Source of the DNA: Acheta domesticus
Lineage: Eukaryota; Arthropoda; Insecta; Orthoptera; Gryllidae
Assembly (NCBI GenBank): GCA_031308135.1
Contig: JAHLJT010009355.1
Coordinates: forward strand, 7,241,074 to 7,305,073
Direction of reading: 5' to 3'
DNA length: 64,000 nucleotides
Shown here: positions 1 to 11,755 of the stretch, piece after piece
How positions within the stretch are numbered: the stretch's first letter is position 1
Layout: every line of letters begins with the position of its first letter
The notes under the pieces: model-generated
Databases searched by the model: none
Told to the model about the DNA's origin: nothing
What the model saw: the letters and a program-made list of their open reading frames with translations, nothing else
Program-made: the position numbers and the translations under genes

Positions 1-1130
1 CCCACACATACCCCGCCCCACACATATCCGCCCCTCTCATCCCCGCTCCTGCCTCCTCCCCGCCCAACTCCCCCGCCCCTCCCCTCCCCCACCCCCTCCG
101 CCCCGCCCGCCGGGCGACGCGCGATCCCTTCGCACCCGCCGCGCCGCCTCGCGTGAGCGGGGGTGGGCGGGCGGGGAGCGGGGCGCGGGCGAAATTCGTT
201 ATCCGCCACGTGACCTGGCGCGCCATCGCCGATGCCGGTCTCTGTCGCCCGCGCGTCCTCACGACGCCTCTCTCGCCCTTCTCTCCTCCTCCTCCTCTGG
301 CTCCTGCTCTCCACCGCCACCTCCGTAACTCGGCACCATCAGCGTAGTCGCCCGCCGCCGCCGCCGCCGCCGCCAACGCCGACTCATTTCATTTGCATCG
401 ATAATTTTAAAGGAACTTTGAATGTCGGCATGGTAATGTTATTTCTCTCTGTGCGTCTCCCGGTCCGACCCTCCCCCCGCCCCCGCCCCCGCGCCCCGCC
501 ACCGTTCGCGCGTCGCGTCCCCTTCCTGCTTCTCTCCTTAGACCGAGCCCTCTCCTTCCTCCCTCCCTCTCCGCCTCCTCTCCTCTCTCTCTCTGTCGCA
601 CGCGAGCATAATCCGGGGGCGTGTCTTTGTCGTCGCTTTGATGAATTCCGATAAATCAGATCGTTAGAAGTAACGAGAGGTGAGGGACGCTGGGAGTCGC
701 GGGCTCCCCTTCGGCAGAGCTCACTCGCTCGGCGTCCCCCCGCCCCTCCCTCGTCCCCTGCCCGCGGCGGCGGCGGCGCGCTCTCAGCCGCGGGGGTGGG
801 GGGGCGGGGGCAGGCAAGGGTTGAGGGGGTGAGTAAGAGACTCGCAGATCCGCGCCACCCCATCGCGCGCGGGCCCCGGGGGCGCCTCAGACGGCGGCGG
901 CGCCGGGGGCGGGGCCGGGGGCGAGGGAGGCTGCTGGGGTCGGGCGGACTGCAGGTAGCCCCCGGCCGCGCCATTGGCTGCGGATCGCCTACTTTGACAG
1001 ATCGATACGCAGATTTGCGGACGGCTCCTTAGCGGCGGAGGCTGCGTGACTCACGGCGAGGCCTGTGAGTGCGGCGAGGGCAGCGCATGTGCTTTTCTTA
1101 CGAGCCCGCAATTAAATTCACTTTTGCGAA
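1..1130. promoter_or_regulatory. CG-rich island with embedded octamer and Meis-like words
   Basis: This block is very rich in C, G and CpG and continues past the left window edge. Embedded AT-bearing patches carry an octamer (ATTTGCAT, 391-398) directly followed by ATCGATAATTTT, an inverted CCAAT box (973-977) and TTTGACAG (993-1000, a Meis/Homothorax-type core) next to ATCGAT. Reading frames of up to about 196 codons occur on both strands, but they are proline/arginine-rich and have no domain. A promoter or enhancer island is the best reading; a first exon cannot be excluded. Confidence 0.4.
351..374. repeat. (GCC)n microsatellite
   Basis: Eight uninterrupted GCC/CCG units lie inside the left-edge island. 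No supported gene reads through it. Confidence 0.85.
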
Positions 1131-4100
1131 GGTTAAGGTTTCTGAAACGTAAATTTTTATGCAAGTCATTTAATAAATTTGTGAAATTTATTCATTTTTA
1201 TTGTTTACTAGCTGAAGTTCCCCGCGTTGCCGGAGTATTTATTACAATAATTTAAGAATGCAGGAAGGGGTATTCCATCTATTCCCGCTCTGCCGCGTAG
1301 CGTTCTTGTAGCTATTTTATTGTTTTCCCAAACATTTCATATATGAATGAGTATACTTCTCTCTATAAACTTATTAGATTCACTTCTAGACGCAACTAAA
1401 ATCAATATCAAAGTTACTTTTATAAATAAAGCGATGAGAAACAGTCAGACTCATTCTTAAATATAAATATTTGTGATCAGACAACTGACGGTGAAAATCA
1501 ACAAACATTTCCTCACATATCCTATAAATACGTAATTCTGTGCATTGATGAACTCAATCGTAGACGTCACTCGACATCTTCTGGTGAAGCGCAGTTAAAC
1601 AATTGATCATTGATGCACACTTGAACCTGTGATTTAATGCTAGGCAAAAAAATCCAGAAAAGTAATAATTTTGTGAGTAAATTAAAGTTTATGGTTGTAA
1701 ATCCTAGCCTATAGCACTCCAGACCTTCAAATCACGCTAGCAGGTAAGTTTCATAGAAATTGGTCTAGCACATTAAGAGATTATCACATAACGCAACGCC
1801 ATTAAATCTTTATGTATTAGTATGGATGACACAAACACACAAGCACTTATGGCTCTAGCAACGAACCAAGTAGCGAAGTCTCAAGTGGGTGGTACACCTG
1901 GCGCAGCGCGTATCTGCGGTAAGCGTACCAGCGGCAAACTACATGGCCCGACGTTTGTTCAGTCTATCCCCCGGGAGGAAAGGGGAGAGGAGGCCCTCGG
2001 TTCGATCGGCTCTAGTCTTGTGAAAGGCCGAATTCCTACATTTGAGCAGCCCTGGTCTAAACAATGAATTAACTCATCACAACATCGGGAGTTAAAATAA
2101 TTGGAGCAGACTTTTTGTGTTTAAATTTTAGCATTGCTGTTAAATTAAGCTGAATTGACGGCTAATTGATACAAAACAATGATTTCTTCGAAATCATTCA
2201 GGAACATAATTTGCCTCAAACCTAGTTTTGGCTCGCAGATATTACTGTTGAAATTTATGAAATTACCTCGATGATACAATATATTTTAAAATATATGAAA
2301 ATGAGTTACTAACTTGAACACGTTAATCTTTTCATACATTTTAATTAATTTTTAGCGTGTCAAAGTAGGTCCACAAATTTGATTTTTTCACTTACATTCA
2401 CCTCTCATTTACTAACACAAGATCTTCATGTGTTCTAGGAACATTTGTTTTCTTTCGTTATTTCGAAAAATTTCGTCAGTAAGTTTTCTCATCAGTAGTT
2501 CCAGATTTAAAAGACATCAAACTACAATATGAAGCTTTTGCTTTCTCTTAAATGTCTCTGACATAGAAGAATAGTTTTCGGCCTTTTTTTTCGAGATTCC
2601 TCAACATTTACGAAAACCAACTACCAGCGCATTCTCATGTTAGACCGCTGGCATAGCCGCCCATAAAGGATGCTTTCCCATAAAGAATCATAAACTTTAC
2701 TACATGATTTCAAAATTACGAAGAACTGAATGCTTTGAAAACGGGAATAAATAGTTGAAGTGACCGTACATAGCCGTTTGTTCGTAATGACAACTTCAGG
2801 AATTTCATTTTACCACTGAGTCTTTACATGCTTATGTATTTCATATGCATGGCTTAAAGTTTTAATTATACTCATACGTTTTAATTTATTCATTAATTTT
2901 TTGTTTATATCATCATCATCATCATTATCTTGTTTTTGTGCAGTCTCAGAATTCTCTTAGGTTAATTACTGGGACGTGGCCCTAGTATTAGTATTGTGAC
3001 AAAACTCTTCAGAAACATTTTCCCGTCCACTGGCTACTGTTTCAAAACCAGAACATTTTCCTCTGACTTACATTTCTTTAATCTTCTTTTCTTGTAAGAT
3101 GACATAGACGAGCTTGTTCTTTTTCTACGGAATGAATGACCAAGGTACTCAATTTTTCTCCTCTTTATACGAGTACTTTTTAGTAACATAGTCTGTGCTG
3201 ATTGTATACAACAGTTTTCATTTCACATTCTTTTAATCCAGGGAATGCCTGACATTGTTCTGAAGATAATTTCAAACGCGCAATTCTTTCCATTTAAACA
3301 CTATTTAAAATTCATTATTATATTGACACACAAGAAGAACAGTACACTTATTACCATTCATGTGAGTTTTAAAAACTGGCTAGTATTCTGATCTTTAAGG
3401 TTAAATGCTTATTACTTAAAATGTTTGAGTGTGTTTATCACGAAAGAGGGCTAAGCTTTCTGATGATAATTTCAGCATCTGCATTAAAGCATTATGAATT
3501 AAACATTCGAGATGTTTAATATTATTAACTTTTTGAAACGTTTTTCCTTTTAAAAACATGGTTAATATTTTATGAATTATGGTTTAGCTTAATATTTTGA
3601 ACCGTATTGAGAAAATATCGTTCATAAATATTGTCAATGTAATTAATAAGTTTTCAATAAATTTAGTAATAAATTTATATTTTATTAAAATCATTCAATT
3701 TATATAAATTTTATTAAAAATGGCCTTTTAGTTTATCTTCTCGTTCACTTCAAAGTAGCTAAATTTCACCCACATTTCATCTACAATTTCAAATGTATTT
3801 TACAAACACGCCCTTTTACTTTTTCAATGTTTTCGCAAAGTAACTTTTAAAAATTATGACAGTTATGAAACAATAATTATTTTAATTGCCTATGAACATT
3901 TATTCAAATTAAGAATGAAATGTCTCTTCATTAAAACGATTGACGAGCTTCTGAATGATGAGCTATGAACTACATTTCTGGTAATCATTCAAATTGTAGA
4001 CAGATATGTAACTTCTTTTTCAAATCAAAGAAAAAATGTATCCAGTTATTGAAGTTAGTTCTAGAAAGAATTGACGTTACTCTTTGCTAAAATCAGTGAG

Positions 4101-4940
4101 GTAGGAAAATCATAGAGAAATGTTGAATACGATAAGTGAAATACTAAAAAGACAAAAACGTTAAGCCACAAATAAAAACCGAGCGTGAATGTAGTCACAG
4201 AAAAGAAAAATTCTATATTTTCTTTAACAGTAATTCAAATAATATTTTCCTTCAAGATACTTCCTTTTTACAAATAGGAAGAGCGCTGTGTCGTTAAAAT
4301 TATTCGACAGGCTTGCTTCTCTATCTCAGGAATTACATAATGAATAATTTTCATTATTCAAACTAAAACATTGTCAACAATGAAGTTCAAAATCTCAACT
4401 AACATGTATACATTATTTTAAAAATTCTTTGAACTTTATTTCTCTAAGGAATATAATTTGAAAAATAAACATTGTAGAAGTTTTTGTATGAGTGTATTAC
4501 TTTTCTCACTACCTCTACTCAAAAGAATTTCGTATACCTGGAGGAAATAGAAGTATTTCTTGCGGCTATTTCTAGCTCAGGTCAACTTTCAGAAAAATAA
4601 ATCCACCGGTGCGTCCTAATTGAAATTGCCTGCCCGGTGTTTCCACCAAACATCTTGGGTTTTACTACTGCCATTTTTTGAAAAAAGAAAGAAAGATAGA
4701 ACTTTTCCCTCTCTTTCTCTGTTTTAGTTTTCTTTTATCTCTTTCATTGTTTCCTCTTGAGGATCCAAGCAGGAATATTTCCTTTGGAACCTCACCCCAA
4801 GCTACCTTCCCTTCCTCAATCTTTCTTCTTGTCTTGACTTCACATATTTCAAAAAAACTCTCCTGAGGTTTTTTATTGCCAATAAAAAGTTGCGAGCTCG
4901 CGATGATTATAAGTCCTGCAGTTATCAGCCCGCGAACGGA
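1131..4940. other. AT-rich non-coding spacer
   Basis: I see no gene here. The stretch is AT-rich with frequent stops in all frames. A (CAT)n run lies at about 2909-2925. A strong 5' splice-site match (CAG then GTAAGT) sits after 1743, but no convincing exon lies upstream of it. Confidence 0.6.
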
Positions 4941-4958
4941 GAGGTGGAGAGCGCGAAC

Positions 4959-5020
4959 GGGAGGGGGGAGGGGAGGAGGAGGGGCGGGGAGGGAGGGGGA
5001 AGGAAGGGAGGGGTCTGGGG
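4959..5020 (+). repeat. G-rich polypurine tract with G-quadruplex potential
   Basis: About 60 bases are almost purely G and A, with many runs of four to six G (for example 4962-4967 and 4981-4984). The density of G-runs allows G-quadruplexes on the plus strand. It opens a short GC-rich patch that ends near 5160. Confidence 0.6.
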
Positions 5021-5404
5021 ATGAAGTAGAGTGCCACAGCTCCCTCCCACTCGTGGCAGGAGGCGACTCTCGGCTCAGCCGAAAACCCGAGGACCTTCTT
5101 CCACTGGCCCTTCTCTGGCGGGGCTTGTCCTCAGAGGCTCCTCTGTCAGGCCCTCCCATCAAATTTCGTTGGCCCTTATTCCACGACCCACGGCCCTTCC
5201 ATAATGGACTAATCAGTTGAAATGACGTCAGTAAGGCGTTGCTACAAGATGAAAACGTAATACATTAAAAGGGACTGGCCAACAGTTTTCTGTGAAAGAT
5301 ATATTGTAATATGATGTTACGATACAAATATCTTAAAGCATTTTCTCGACTACGTATGAACTTCCAATGTACTATAATTTTTGTTTAAATTTTAATATTC
5401 GTTC

Positions 5405-5559
5405 TGAAAAAGATGTAAACAATAGGCCAAGAAGATTAGAACACTTATGTTATAATAATACTTATAGTGTTCTAATAGTTTATGGCTTACTATAAACACT
5501 TCCGTAATAAGTATTATTACAACACAATTATTCTTGACCTGCTGCTCACATCTTTTTCA
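5405..5559. mobile_element. Foldback/MITE-like element, about 155 bp
   Basis: The outer 12-bp arms TGAAAAAGATGT (5405-5416) and ACATCTTTTTCA (5548-5559) are exact inverted complements. Homology continues inwards: AGGCCAAGAA pairs with the complement of TTCTTGACCT, and TAATAATACTTA with TAAGTATTATTA. Most of the element can therefore fold back on itself. No coding capacity and no clear target duplication were found, so the superfamily is unknown. Confidence 0.5.
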
Positions 5560-5687
5560 AAATAAATGTTATTCAAAGTTCATTCACTAGAGAGCTCTAA
5601 TAATTCTTATTAAGAAAATATCAAATCGATTTTGTAAAGTTTGACTTACAAAGTAGATAAAATTATATTGAGCAATGTCACATTTTA

Positions 5688-8048
5688 TTTTATTTTTTTT
5701 TTGATTTATTTATTTTCCACAGGCCAGCATAATTGCTTTACAGGGATTGTTTTCATTTAAACCAACTCAAACCACAAAACTTACAAAAATAAATAACCAA
5801 CAGACAGTACAATTCAATCATCGAAGGAACAAGGGATAACATTCATATAATACATTCATTCTTTAATAAGTAGAATTAAGGGAAGCCCAACAGGTTCCTC
5901 ATTATTGTTTATTATTTTTCAGATTTTGTTTGTTTGTTTATTATTGTTCAAATTCTGAAAGATTTATGGGGGGTCAGCAAATTGGATTAAATATTTGTCA
6001 TATGGGAATCTGTTTTTGATTCGAGAAGTTGTTGCTGATTGACCAAGGTTATAATAGTCAGTTGCTGGTATATTATGTAAATATGTGAAAAAAGAATGTG
6101 AACGTTTGAGCATTGTTTGGTGGATAGTTTCTGTTTTTAATTCTGAGTGTAATTGACTGTTTCTAATGAACCAGGGGGCGTTTACAGCTATACGAAGGAT
6201 TTTGTTTTGGAAGGTTTGTATTTTCTTTATATTAGTTGCGGCAGTGTTGTACCATATCGGGCATGCATACATTATAATGGGAAGAACTATTGCTTTGTAA
6301 AGCACTAATGTACATTCTGTTTTGAGGGCGCTTTTTCTGTTAATTAATGGATATAATTTATGTAGTCTTCTGTTTGCTTGTATAATTTTGTCATTTATAT
6401 GATTAGTCCATGTTAGTCTGGTATCCATTAATACACCGAGATATTTTATCGCTTTGTTTTTTGGTAACCAATCAAGTGTTTTATCAAATAGCTTTAGAGG
6501 TTTGGGTTTCGTGGTTATTGGACATAGTGTAAATATTTTTGCTAAACATTTATTGGGATTTAATTTTATTTTCCATTTATCTGCCCATAGTGTTACCTTG
6601 TTTAATTCATCTTGTAAATTTTCTATAGCAGTATTCAGGCATTTGTTGGAGGTTAATATTGCACTGTCATCGGCAAATAATGCTACTGTGGTGTTTTGAG
6701 TTGTTGGGAAGTCAGCTGTGAATATGTTGAACAAGGTTGCAGATAATGGGCTACCTTGTGGTACTCCTGCTGTGATTTCTTTTTGTAAAGAATAGGTGGA
6801 ATTTATTCTTACAGAAAAAACTCTTTCTTTTAAGAAGCTTTGTATTATTTTCACTAGGTAATGGGGTAGGCCTGATTCTTGTAATTTAAATATCAAACCC
6901 TCGTGCCAAACTCTGTCGAAAGCTTGAGTTACGTCCAAGAAAACTGCTAGAGAATGCTTTTTTTGTTCAAAACTTTTGTATACTAGTTCAGTGATTCTTA
7001 AAAGTTGGTGTGTCGTTGAGTATTTTTCTTTAAATCCAAATTGGAAATGTGGTATGTATGATATTTCATTTATGTATTTCAGAAGTCGTTTAAGTATTAA
7101 TTTTTCCATTACTTTAGCTATTATAGGGATTAGGCTTATGGGTCTATAGTTTTCTGTAAATGCTGGGTTTTTACCAGGTTTTGGTATTGGAATTATTATA
7201 GAATGTTTCCATTTTGTGGGATAGTACCCTATTCTTAACATTGAATTGAATATTGCAGTTAAGTAGCCTATAGTTTTCTTATTTAGTTTTTGTAAAATTA
7301 TGGTAGGAATTTGGTCTATTCCAGCTGATTTTTTCTTAGGCAGGTGTTTAATTGTTTGGTATGTTTCATTTGGTGATATATATTTTACTGGATGTGGAAC
7401 TGTTATTATTTCATTGTTAATAATTTGGATTGTGTTGTTATTATTTGAAGTTGGATTTAGAGCAAAAGTTTCTTGAATATGTTCCGCTAATATTTCACAC
7501 TTCTCTTTTGTTGTTGTAGCTTTTTTATCTAATTTCTTTAACTCAGGTATAATTGTTGGTTCTTTCAATATTTGTTTTGTAACCTGCCATAAGTTGTTGT
7601 CTTTAGGGTTTATTTTTTTAATGTGATTTTTATATTGTTGGATTCTGTGTTCATCTAGTGCTGTTTTTACTGGGCATGTTAGTTTATTTAGCACTTTCTT
7701 TAAATCTGGGCTTCTGTATTGCTGCCATTGCCGTCGTATTCTGTGTTTCTTTTGAATTAATTTTTCGATGTTAACAGGTATGGTTTGTTGCATTAATTTA
7801 GGTTTATGATTAGGATTAGTATTTGCCTCTTTCGCTGCGTTTTGGATAATTTTAGTGAGGGTATCTACTGCAAAATCAATCTCTTCTTTGTTTTTCATGA
7901 ATCGGTTTATGGGAAGGGCGTTATCAACATTTGTTTGGAATTTTATCCAATCTATGTTTTTTGTATCTATACTATGGGGCAATTCTGCTTTAATGTAGTA
8001 CATATCTGAAGTGAGTATTACAGGACAGTGATCAGAGTCTAATTCAGG
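5688..8048 (-). mobile_element. 5'-truncated Jockey-clade non-LTR retrotransposon with target-site duplication
   Basis: The element lies on the minus strand. The identical 13-mer TGTCACATTTTAT flanks it at 5676-5688 and 8049-8061, as expected of a target-site duplication. Next to the low-coordinate copy is a T-rich run (5689-5715), which on the coding strand is the 3' poly(A) tail. Then comes an untranslated region of about 250 bp and the reverse-transcriptase frame (5964-8054). Sequence stops abruptly at the tail end of the endonuclease domain, so ORF1 and nearly all of the endonuclease were lost, which is typical incomplete target-primed reverse transcription. The lack of stops in 695 codons and the exact duplication suggest a fairly recent insertion. 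Confidence 0.9.
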
Positions 8049-8054
8049 TGTCAC
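5964..8054 (-). CDS. Reverse transcriptase (ORF2 remainder) of a Jockey-clade LINE
   Basis: This is 696 residues with no internal stop. It opens with the last endonuclease motif (SDHCPVI, residues 7-13). The RT domain follows: NYRPISL (302-308), motif A FLDVTQAFDRVWH (372-384, catalytic D374), motif B AGVPQGSPLS (429-438), the catalytic FADD box (460-463) and the thumb-side YLGVLMDTRLTW (538-549). The C-terminal APWFIRNSQLH (626-636) is characteristic of Jockey-type elements. Full ORF2 proteins of this clade are about 900 residues or more, so roughly the first quarter is missing. There is no true start: the leading GTG and next base lie in the flanking target duplication, so translation in place is unlikely. 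The frame copies LINE RNA into DNA in an intact element. The family-level call is secure; the exact subfamily is not. Confidence 0.92.
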   Translation of the reverse strand: MTPELDSDHCPVILTSDMYYIKAELPHSIDTKNIDWIKFQTNVDNALPINRFMKNKEEIDFAVDTLTKIIQNAAKEANTNPNHKPKLMQQTIPVNIEKLIQKKHRIRRQWQQYRSPDLKKVLNKLTCPVKTALDEHRIQQYKNHIKKINPKDNNLWQVTKQILKEPTIIPELKKLDKKATTTKEKCEILAEHIQETFALNPTSNNNNTIQIINNEIITVPHPVKYISPNETYQTIKHLPKKKSAGIDQIPTIILQKLNKKTIGYLTAIFNSMLRIGYYPTKWKHSIIIPIPKPGKNPAFTENYRPISLIPIIAKVMEKLILKRLLKYINEISYIPHFQFGFKEKYSTTHQLLRITELVYKSFEQKKHSLAVFLDVTQAFDRVWHEGLIFKLQESGLPHYLVKIIQSFLKERVFSVRINSTYSLQKEITAGVPQGSPLSATLFNIFTADFPTTQNTTVALFADDSAILTSNKCLNTAIENLQDELNKVTLWADKWKIKLNPNKCLAKIFTLCPITTKPKPLKLFDKTLDWLPKNKAIKYLGVLMDTRLTWTNHINDKIIQANRRLHKLYPLINRKSALKTECTLVLYKAIVLPIIMYACPIWYNTAATNIKKIQTFQNKILRIAVNAPWFIRNSQLHSELKTETIHQTMLKRSHSFFTYLHNIPATDYYNLGQSATTSRIKNRFPYDKYLIQFADPP

Positions 8055-8061
8055 ATTTTAT

Positions 8062-9055
8062 GACACTCTTTCTGCACAATGTGTGATGACACCGATTTTT
8101 TATTGATGAAACTTTTGGAACATATTGATAAATATGACCCTTAAAAATTGCCGAATAAAACGTCTGAAAGTGATATGATTGTTATCGCATCACACAATAT
8201 TCAATTATATTTTATTTTCTCGAAATTCTTTAGTGAAATGTTCCTGTAAATGTGTGAAATGTTGACAGTATTATTTAAATAATAAGTACGAGAAACGAGA
8301 CTATTATTTCAATAGAAACGCTACATCTGATTAATAAAAATATACGCGAAAATAAACTACGATTATTAGGATCACCAGTGAATAAAACCTTTACCTCATA
8401 TTCCTGGTAATCGCACACAATTCATTTTCATGTTTTGAAATATAATTCATGTGTATTGAATCCTATTATTTTATTCATCAATAGGTAGAATTTATTGGGA
8501 TATTTTCTATAAAAAGCCGTATTCTCAATAACTTCATACCCGTTCAACGTATGATAGCTATGCATATTTGATATTCTGTCACTATTGACACACGTTAACA
8601 TGTGCAATCTACCATCAGAATTGTCCCTCAGGGAACAGTAAAGCTGAAAAGTTTATTTGAAGCTTCGTTCGACACGTTCTCAATTTTTCACAATTTATAT
8701 CTTCTGCTTCTCTACCCCGAATACGTTTGTCAATTCTATGTCGCTTGATGGAAATATACGTTTGATTACAGTTTTTATTTGTGTATAAAAAAATTGACAG
8801 TGAGAAATTTACCTGTTTTTAATCGCAATGAATGTGACTAATAATTGAAATTAATGTGTTCACAATTGTACTCTCTCAGTCATTCAGAATTTTCCTCTTA
8901 CGATAAAAAATACCTTACATTCCTTGCATCAGTAAAATTCAAAATTTCTTTTAGAGAAAATAAAGTATATTCATTTTTAATCTTAATGAAGACAATGTAA
9001 GACTACGCATAACGAAATAAATTGCGAACGAGCTATGTTATCGTTCCGTGAGAAG
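8062..9055. other. AT-rich non-coding spacer
   Basis: I see no gene or structured repeat here. It resumes the AT-rich DNA that was interrupted by the retrotransposon insertion. Confidence 0.55.
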
Positions 9056-9740
9056 CATTTTTCGTGCCATCTAGACCCCGCCTCTAAAATGCCGAGTCGC
9101 GAGTCGAAGCTTTCAAGAAGTGGCCTCTTGGCCCAACGACGTCCGGCGTCGTGGCCTCTCCTCTCGGGGCACCTGTTCCGCTCCACAAACGCCTCCACAG
9201 CCCCTCAACGGCGCGCGGAAACCCCCCAGCGCAGCCAGCGGCTTCCTCCCGCGAGACGCGGGTCGCCCTCCACGGCCGCTCCGCCGTCTACTTTGCTGGT
9301 GACATGTTGGAAATGATCAGGAAACGGCCCGTTTTCATACAAACTCGTGCTCTCGCCTGGCTTCCCGCTTGGCCCACCTCCCCGCCACCGCCCCCGCCGC
9401 CGCCGCCGCCGCCGGCGAGCCGCGCAGTGCTAGCTGTAGTGGCCGGAGCGGTTGCTTGTGGCAGTAAGCTGTCGCGTCCTCATATCACGTCACGCTCGGT
9501 GACTCGGGACGTCATCGCAAGACCCGCAGTCGGGGTAGCTACTGAGCGTCGGGTCGGGTTGCCGCCCCCGCCCCCGCCCCGCCAGCGCCGCCACCGCGCC
9601 GGCGTCTCTGGGAGCGGGATGTTTTTCCTCCCCCGACACGCCGTTGGACATCCTGCCGCGCCGACTGCCCTCCCCCCCCGCTCCGGGACTTCCCCCTCCC
9701 CCGCCCCCGCCGCGCCAGCGCGCCTCGCGACGAGCGCACA

Positions 9741-9835
9741 CATGTAAGCAAGCGAGGGTTGCGGATGTCATCTGGAGTAATTATTCCTCCCGTAACTCGG
9801 CTGTAAGCACATTTAATTAGCCGCTTCCTCAACCT
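9741..9835. promoter_or_regulatory. Candidate homeodomain-rich regulatory element in the 9-10 kb island
   Basis: A distinct patch of balanced composition lies in otherwise CG-only sequence. It contains GTAATTATT (9777-9785) and TTTAATTAGC (9812-9821), both with the TAATTA/TTAATTA core bound by many homeodomain proteins, about 30 bp apart. Conservation cannot be judged from one sequence. Confidence 0.35.
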
Positions 9836-9878
9836 ACTTTTCCTTCTGGAGCCCGGCGACACTGCCGGCGCGCCGGAG

Positions 9879-9905
9879 CGACGCGACGCGACGCGACGCG
9901 ACGCG
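9879..9905. repeat. (GACGC)n pentanucleotide repeat
   Basis: Five perfect units of GACGC/ACGCG in tandem inside the CG-rich island. Confidence 0.85.
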
Positions 9906-10338
9906 GAGTTGGGAGGGGCGGGCATCCATGGCAGTGTCGGGGGTGGGGGTGGGGAGAGAGGAGTGGGGACGGAGTTCTCCTCCTCCGCCCCTACACGGCC
10001 TCCTGGAGAAAGGGAGCCGCCCTCCTTTACACGATGCTCGGTGTCGAAAAGACGTTGATGGGGAAGTGCCTGAAGAGTCATATTCTTTGCGAAATTGCGA
10101 AAAATGGAGATTCTAATTCTTTGGTTAAAATAGTATGGAGGAAAATGTGCCCGTTTTCCATTTCCAGAGGATGTAACAGAAACCTGTACTAATGTTTCGG
10201 TCGATTCTTAAAATTGATATCGATTGTTTCTTTCATTATTGTCCTTTTTCGATATCAAGACGGACGAGGATTCAAGTTAATAGAGTTTTTATGGAAATTT
10301 TCATGAGTTTCAGTCAATAAAATGACATCATTTAAAGT

Positions 10339-10376
10339 GCCAACGTTTCGGCTTTTATTCAGCGTTCTTCAGGGCT
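10339..10376 (-). mobile_element. Degenerate hammerhead-like remnant of a Penelope-like element
   Basis: On the minus strand the segment reads CTGAAGA, a short hairpin with a GAATAAA loop, then CCGAAACGTTGGC. CTGANGA, stem II and GAAA in this order form the hammerhead core, and CCGAAACGTTGGC is a tail I associate with hammerheads of Penelope-like retroelements. Stem II has decayed to three pairs, so activity is unlikely. The same 13-mer recurs at 50117-50129. Confidence 0.4.
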
Positions 10377-10379
10377 ATA

Positions 10380-11755
10380 ACTGAGGGATTTTTCTTATGC
10401 ATTAGATACATTAATTTGACTACTCATCTAATACCAGCCTATATCACAATTTTGAGTAATTATGTAGAAACACTTAATATAATTATCATTTTTACTCCGG
10501 TTCTCTCGGATCTTTCCGAGACTATATCGACTCTTCCTTCCCTCATATTCCTTCTTGCACTTCCTGGCTTTCATTTCATATTATTTTTTCATCGATTTCG
10601 ACTTATAAGTCATTTTTTACTTTTTTTCATTCTTTTTAAAGCACTTTTGACTTATTCCATCGATTTTAATATAATTTCAATAGTACTTGCTTCAAATAAT
10701 ATTTATGAGATGCAAAAAATGTTCTCCATTGCCAGTTCTGCCTATTTCACGATAACTGAAGACATTTCGTCGTAAAGAGCAGTCCAAACAAAAAGCTTGC
10801 AAAATGAGTTCTCTTGAACGAAAGGAAGAAGCCTAGATTACATGTGTAACATATCCAACAGTTTGAGTTATTTATCTGAACTGGTTTTGGTCAATTTTTT
10901 ACGTCAATTTTCTTTGCTGTTAGGGCATTTCTAAAACATTTTAAGATCATTTTATTGATCATTTTTGGCAATGTTTTAGGTTATCAAAATCCGCCCCCGG
11001 TTTATGAGTATTGAATAATGTAATGCATATTATTAACTTTCTTTCAATACACTTTATCAATAACATTCTATCATTTCAATCAATCAATATCATTCTTTCT
11101 ATCGTTTTAAAATTTAATTAGTTGTGTTAATAAACAAGGTGTTTAGGATCATTATTTCTAAATTAAAAGCTAATCCACAATTCTGAAATGGAGTTGACAA
11201 TTTATTTTAGGTTTTTAATAAATAGTTTTTAGATGTAACTAGAATATCCATTCGTATCACTTTTGTGTATGATAAATAAACGATTGTCATTATATAACAA
11301 TTAATACATGTAATACATCCTAAATCTTTTATCAAACATATTTTAGTTTATAAATTTAAATATATAAACAAATTTTTGTTCTTCAAAACAGAAGTAGTTG
11401 TTAAGAAAAGTGTTATTGTGTGTGCAAGTTAATGCAAATTTGGTTTTCCATAGTGACCTTTACTTCAATCCATATTACAGAATTTATAAACTTCTGTGAT
11501 TTTTAATGAATTATTGACGAACATCCAACAGAAAATTATTGATAAAATAGGATTCATGTGTATCTAATCTAGTAGGTTAGGTATCGCATTAATTGACTTC
11601 TCAAATATTTGCTTAAATAGTCAGAGAAATGTATAGATAATCACATAAATTATTATTGATCAATGTCAAATAAATAAAAATATTATGATTTACTTCACCA
11701 GTTCCAATGTGATCGAAGGCAATTGCAGAGTATTACCAAACCCTATCGTACCGTT
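10380..11755. other. AT-rich non-coding spacer
   Basis: A 119-codon frame at 10416-10775 (+) is hydrophobic and low-complexity, with no recognisable domain, so it is not annotated as a gene. Nothing else stands out. Confidence 0.5.

Larger units (their letters stand above)
9060..10040. promoter_or_regulatory. CG-rich island
   Basis: This is a CG-dense block with (CCG)n at 9393-9414 and a (GACGC)n run at 9879-9905. CRE-like words are clustered at 9482-9514 (CACGTCAC and GACGTCAT). Reading frames on both strands (for example 9151-9747) are low-complexity products of base composition. Confidence 0.4.

Noticed and set aside
384..974. 196-codon minus frame in the left-edge island
   Set aside because: The product is a string of Arg, Pro and Gly without a domain, and overlapping frames are open on the other strand. 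CG-rich DNA has few stop codons, so such frames are expected.
1741..1750. CAG-GTAAGT as the end of an exon
   Set aside because: The donor matches consensus, but no acceptor and open exon could be paired with it upstream.
9151..9747. 198-codon plus frame in the 9-10 kb island
   Set aside because: It has a long proline run over (CCG)n, no domain, and competing frames on both strands.
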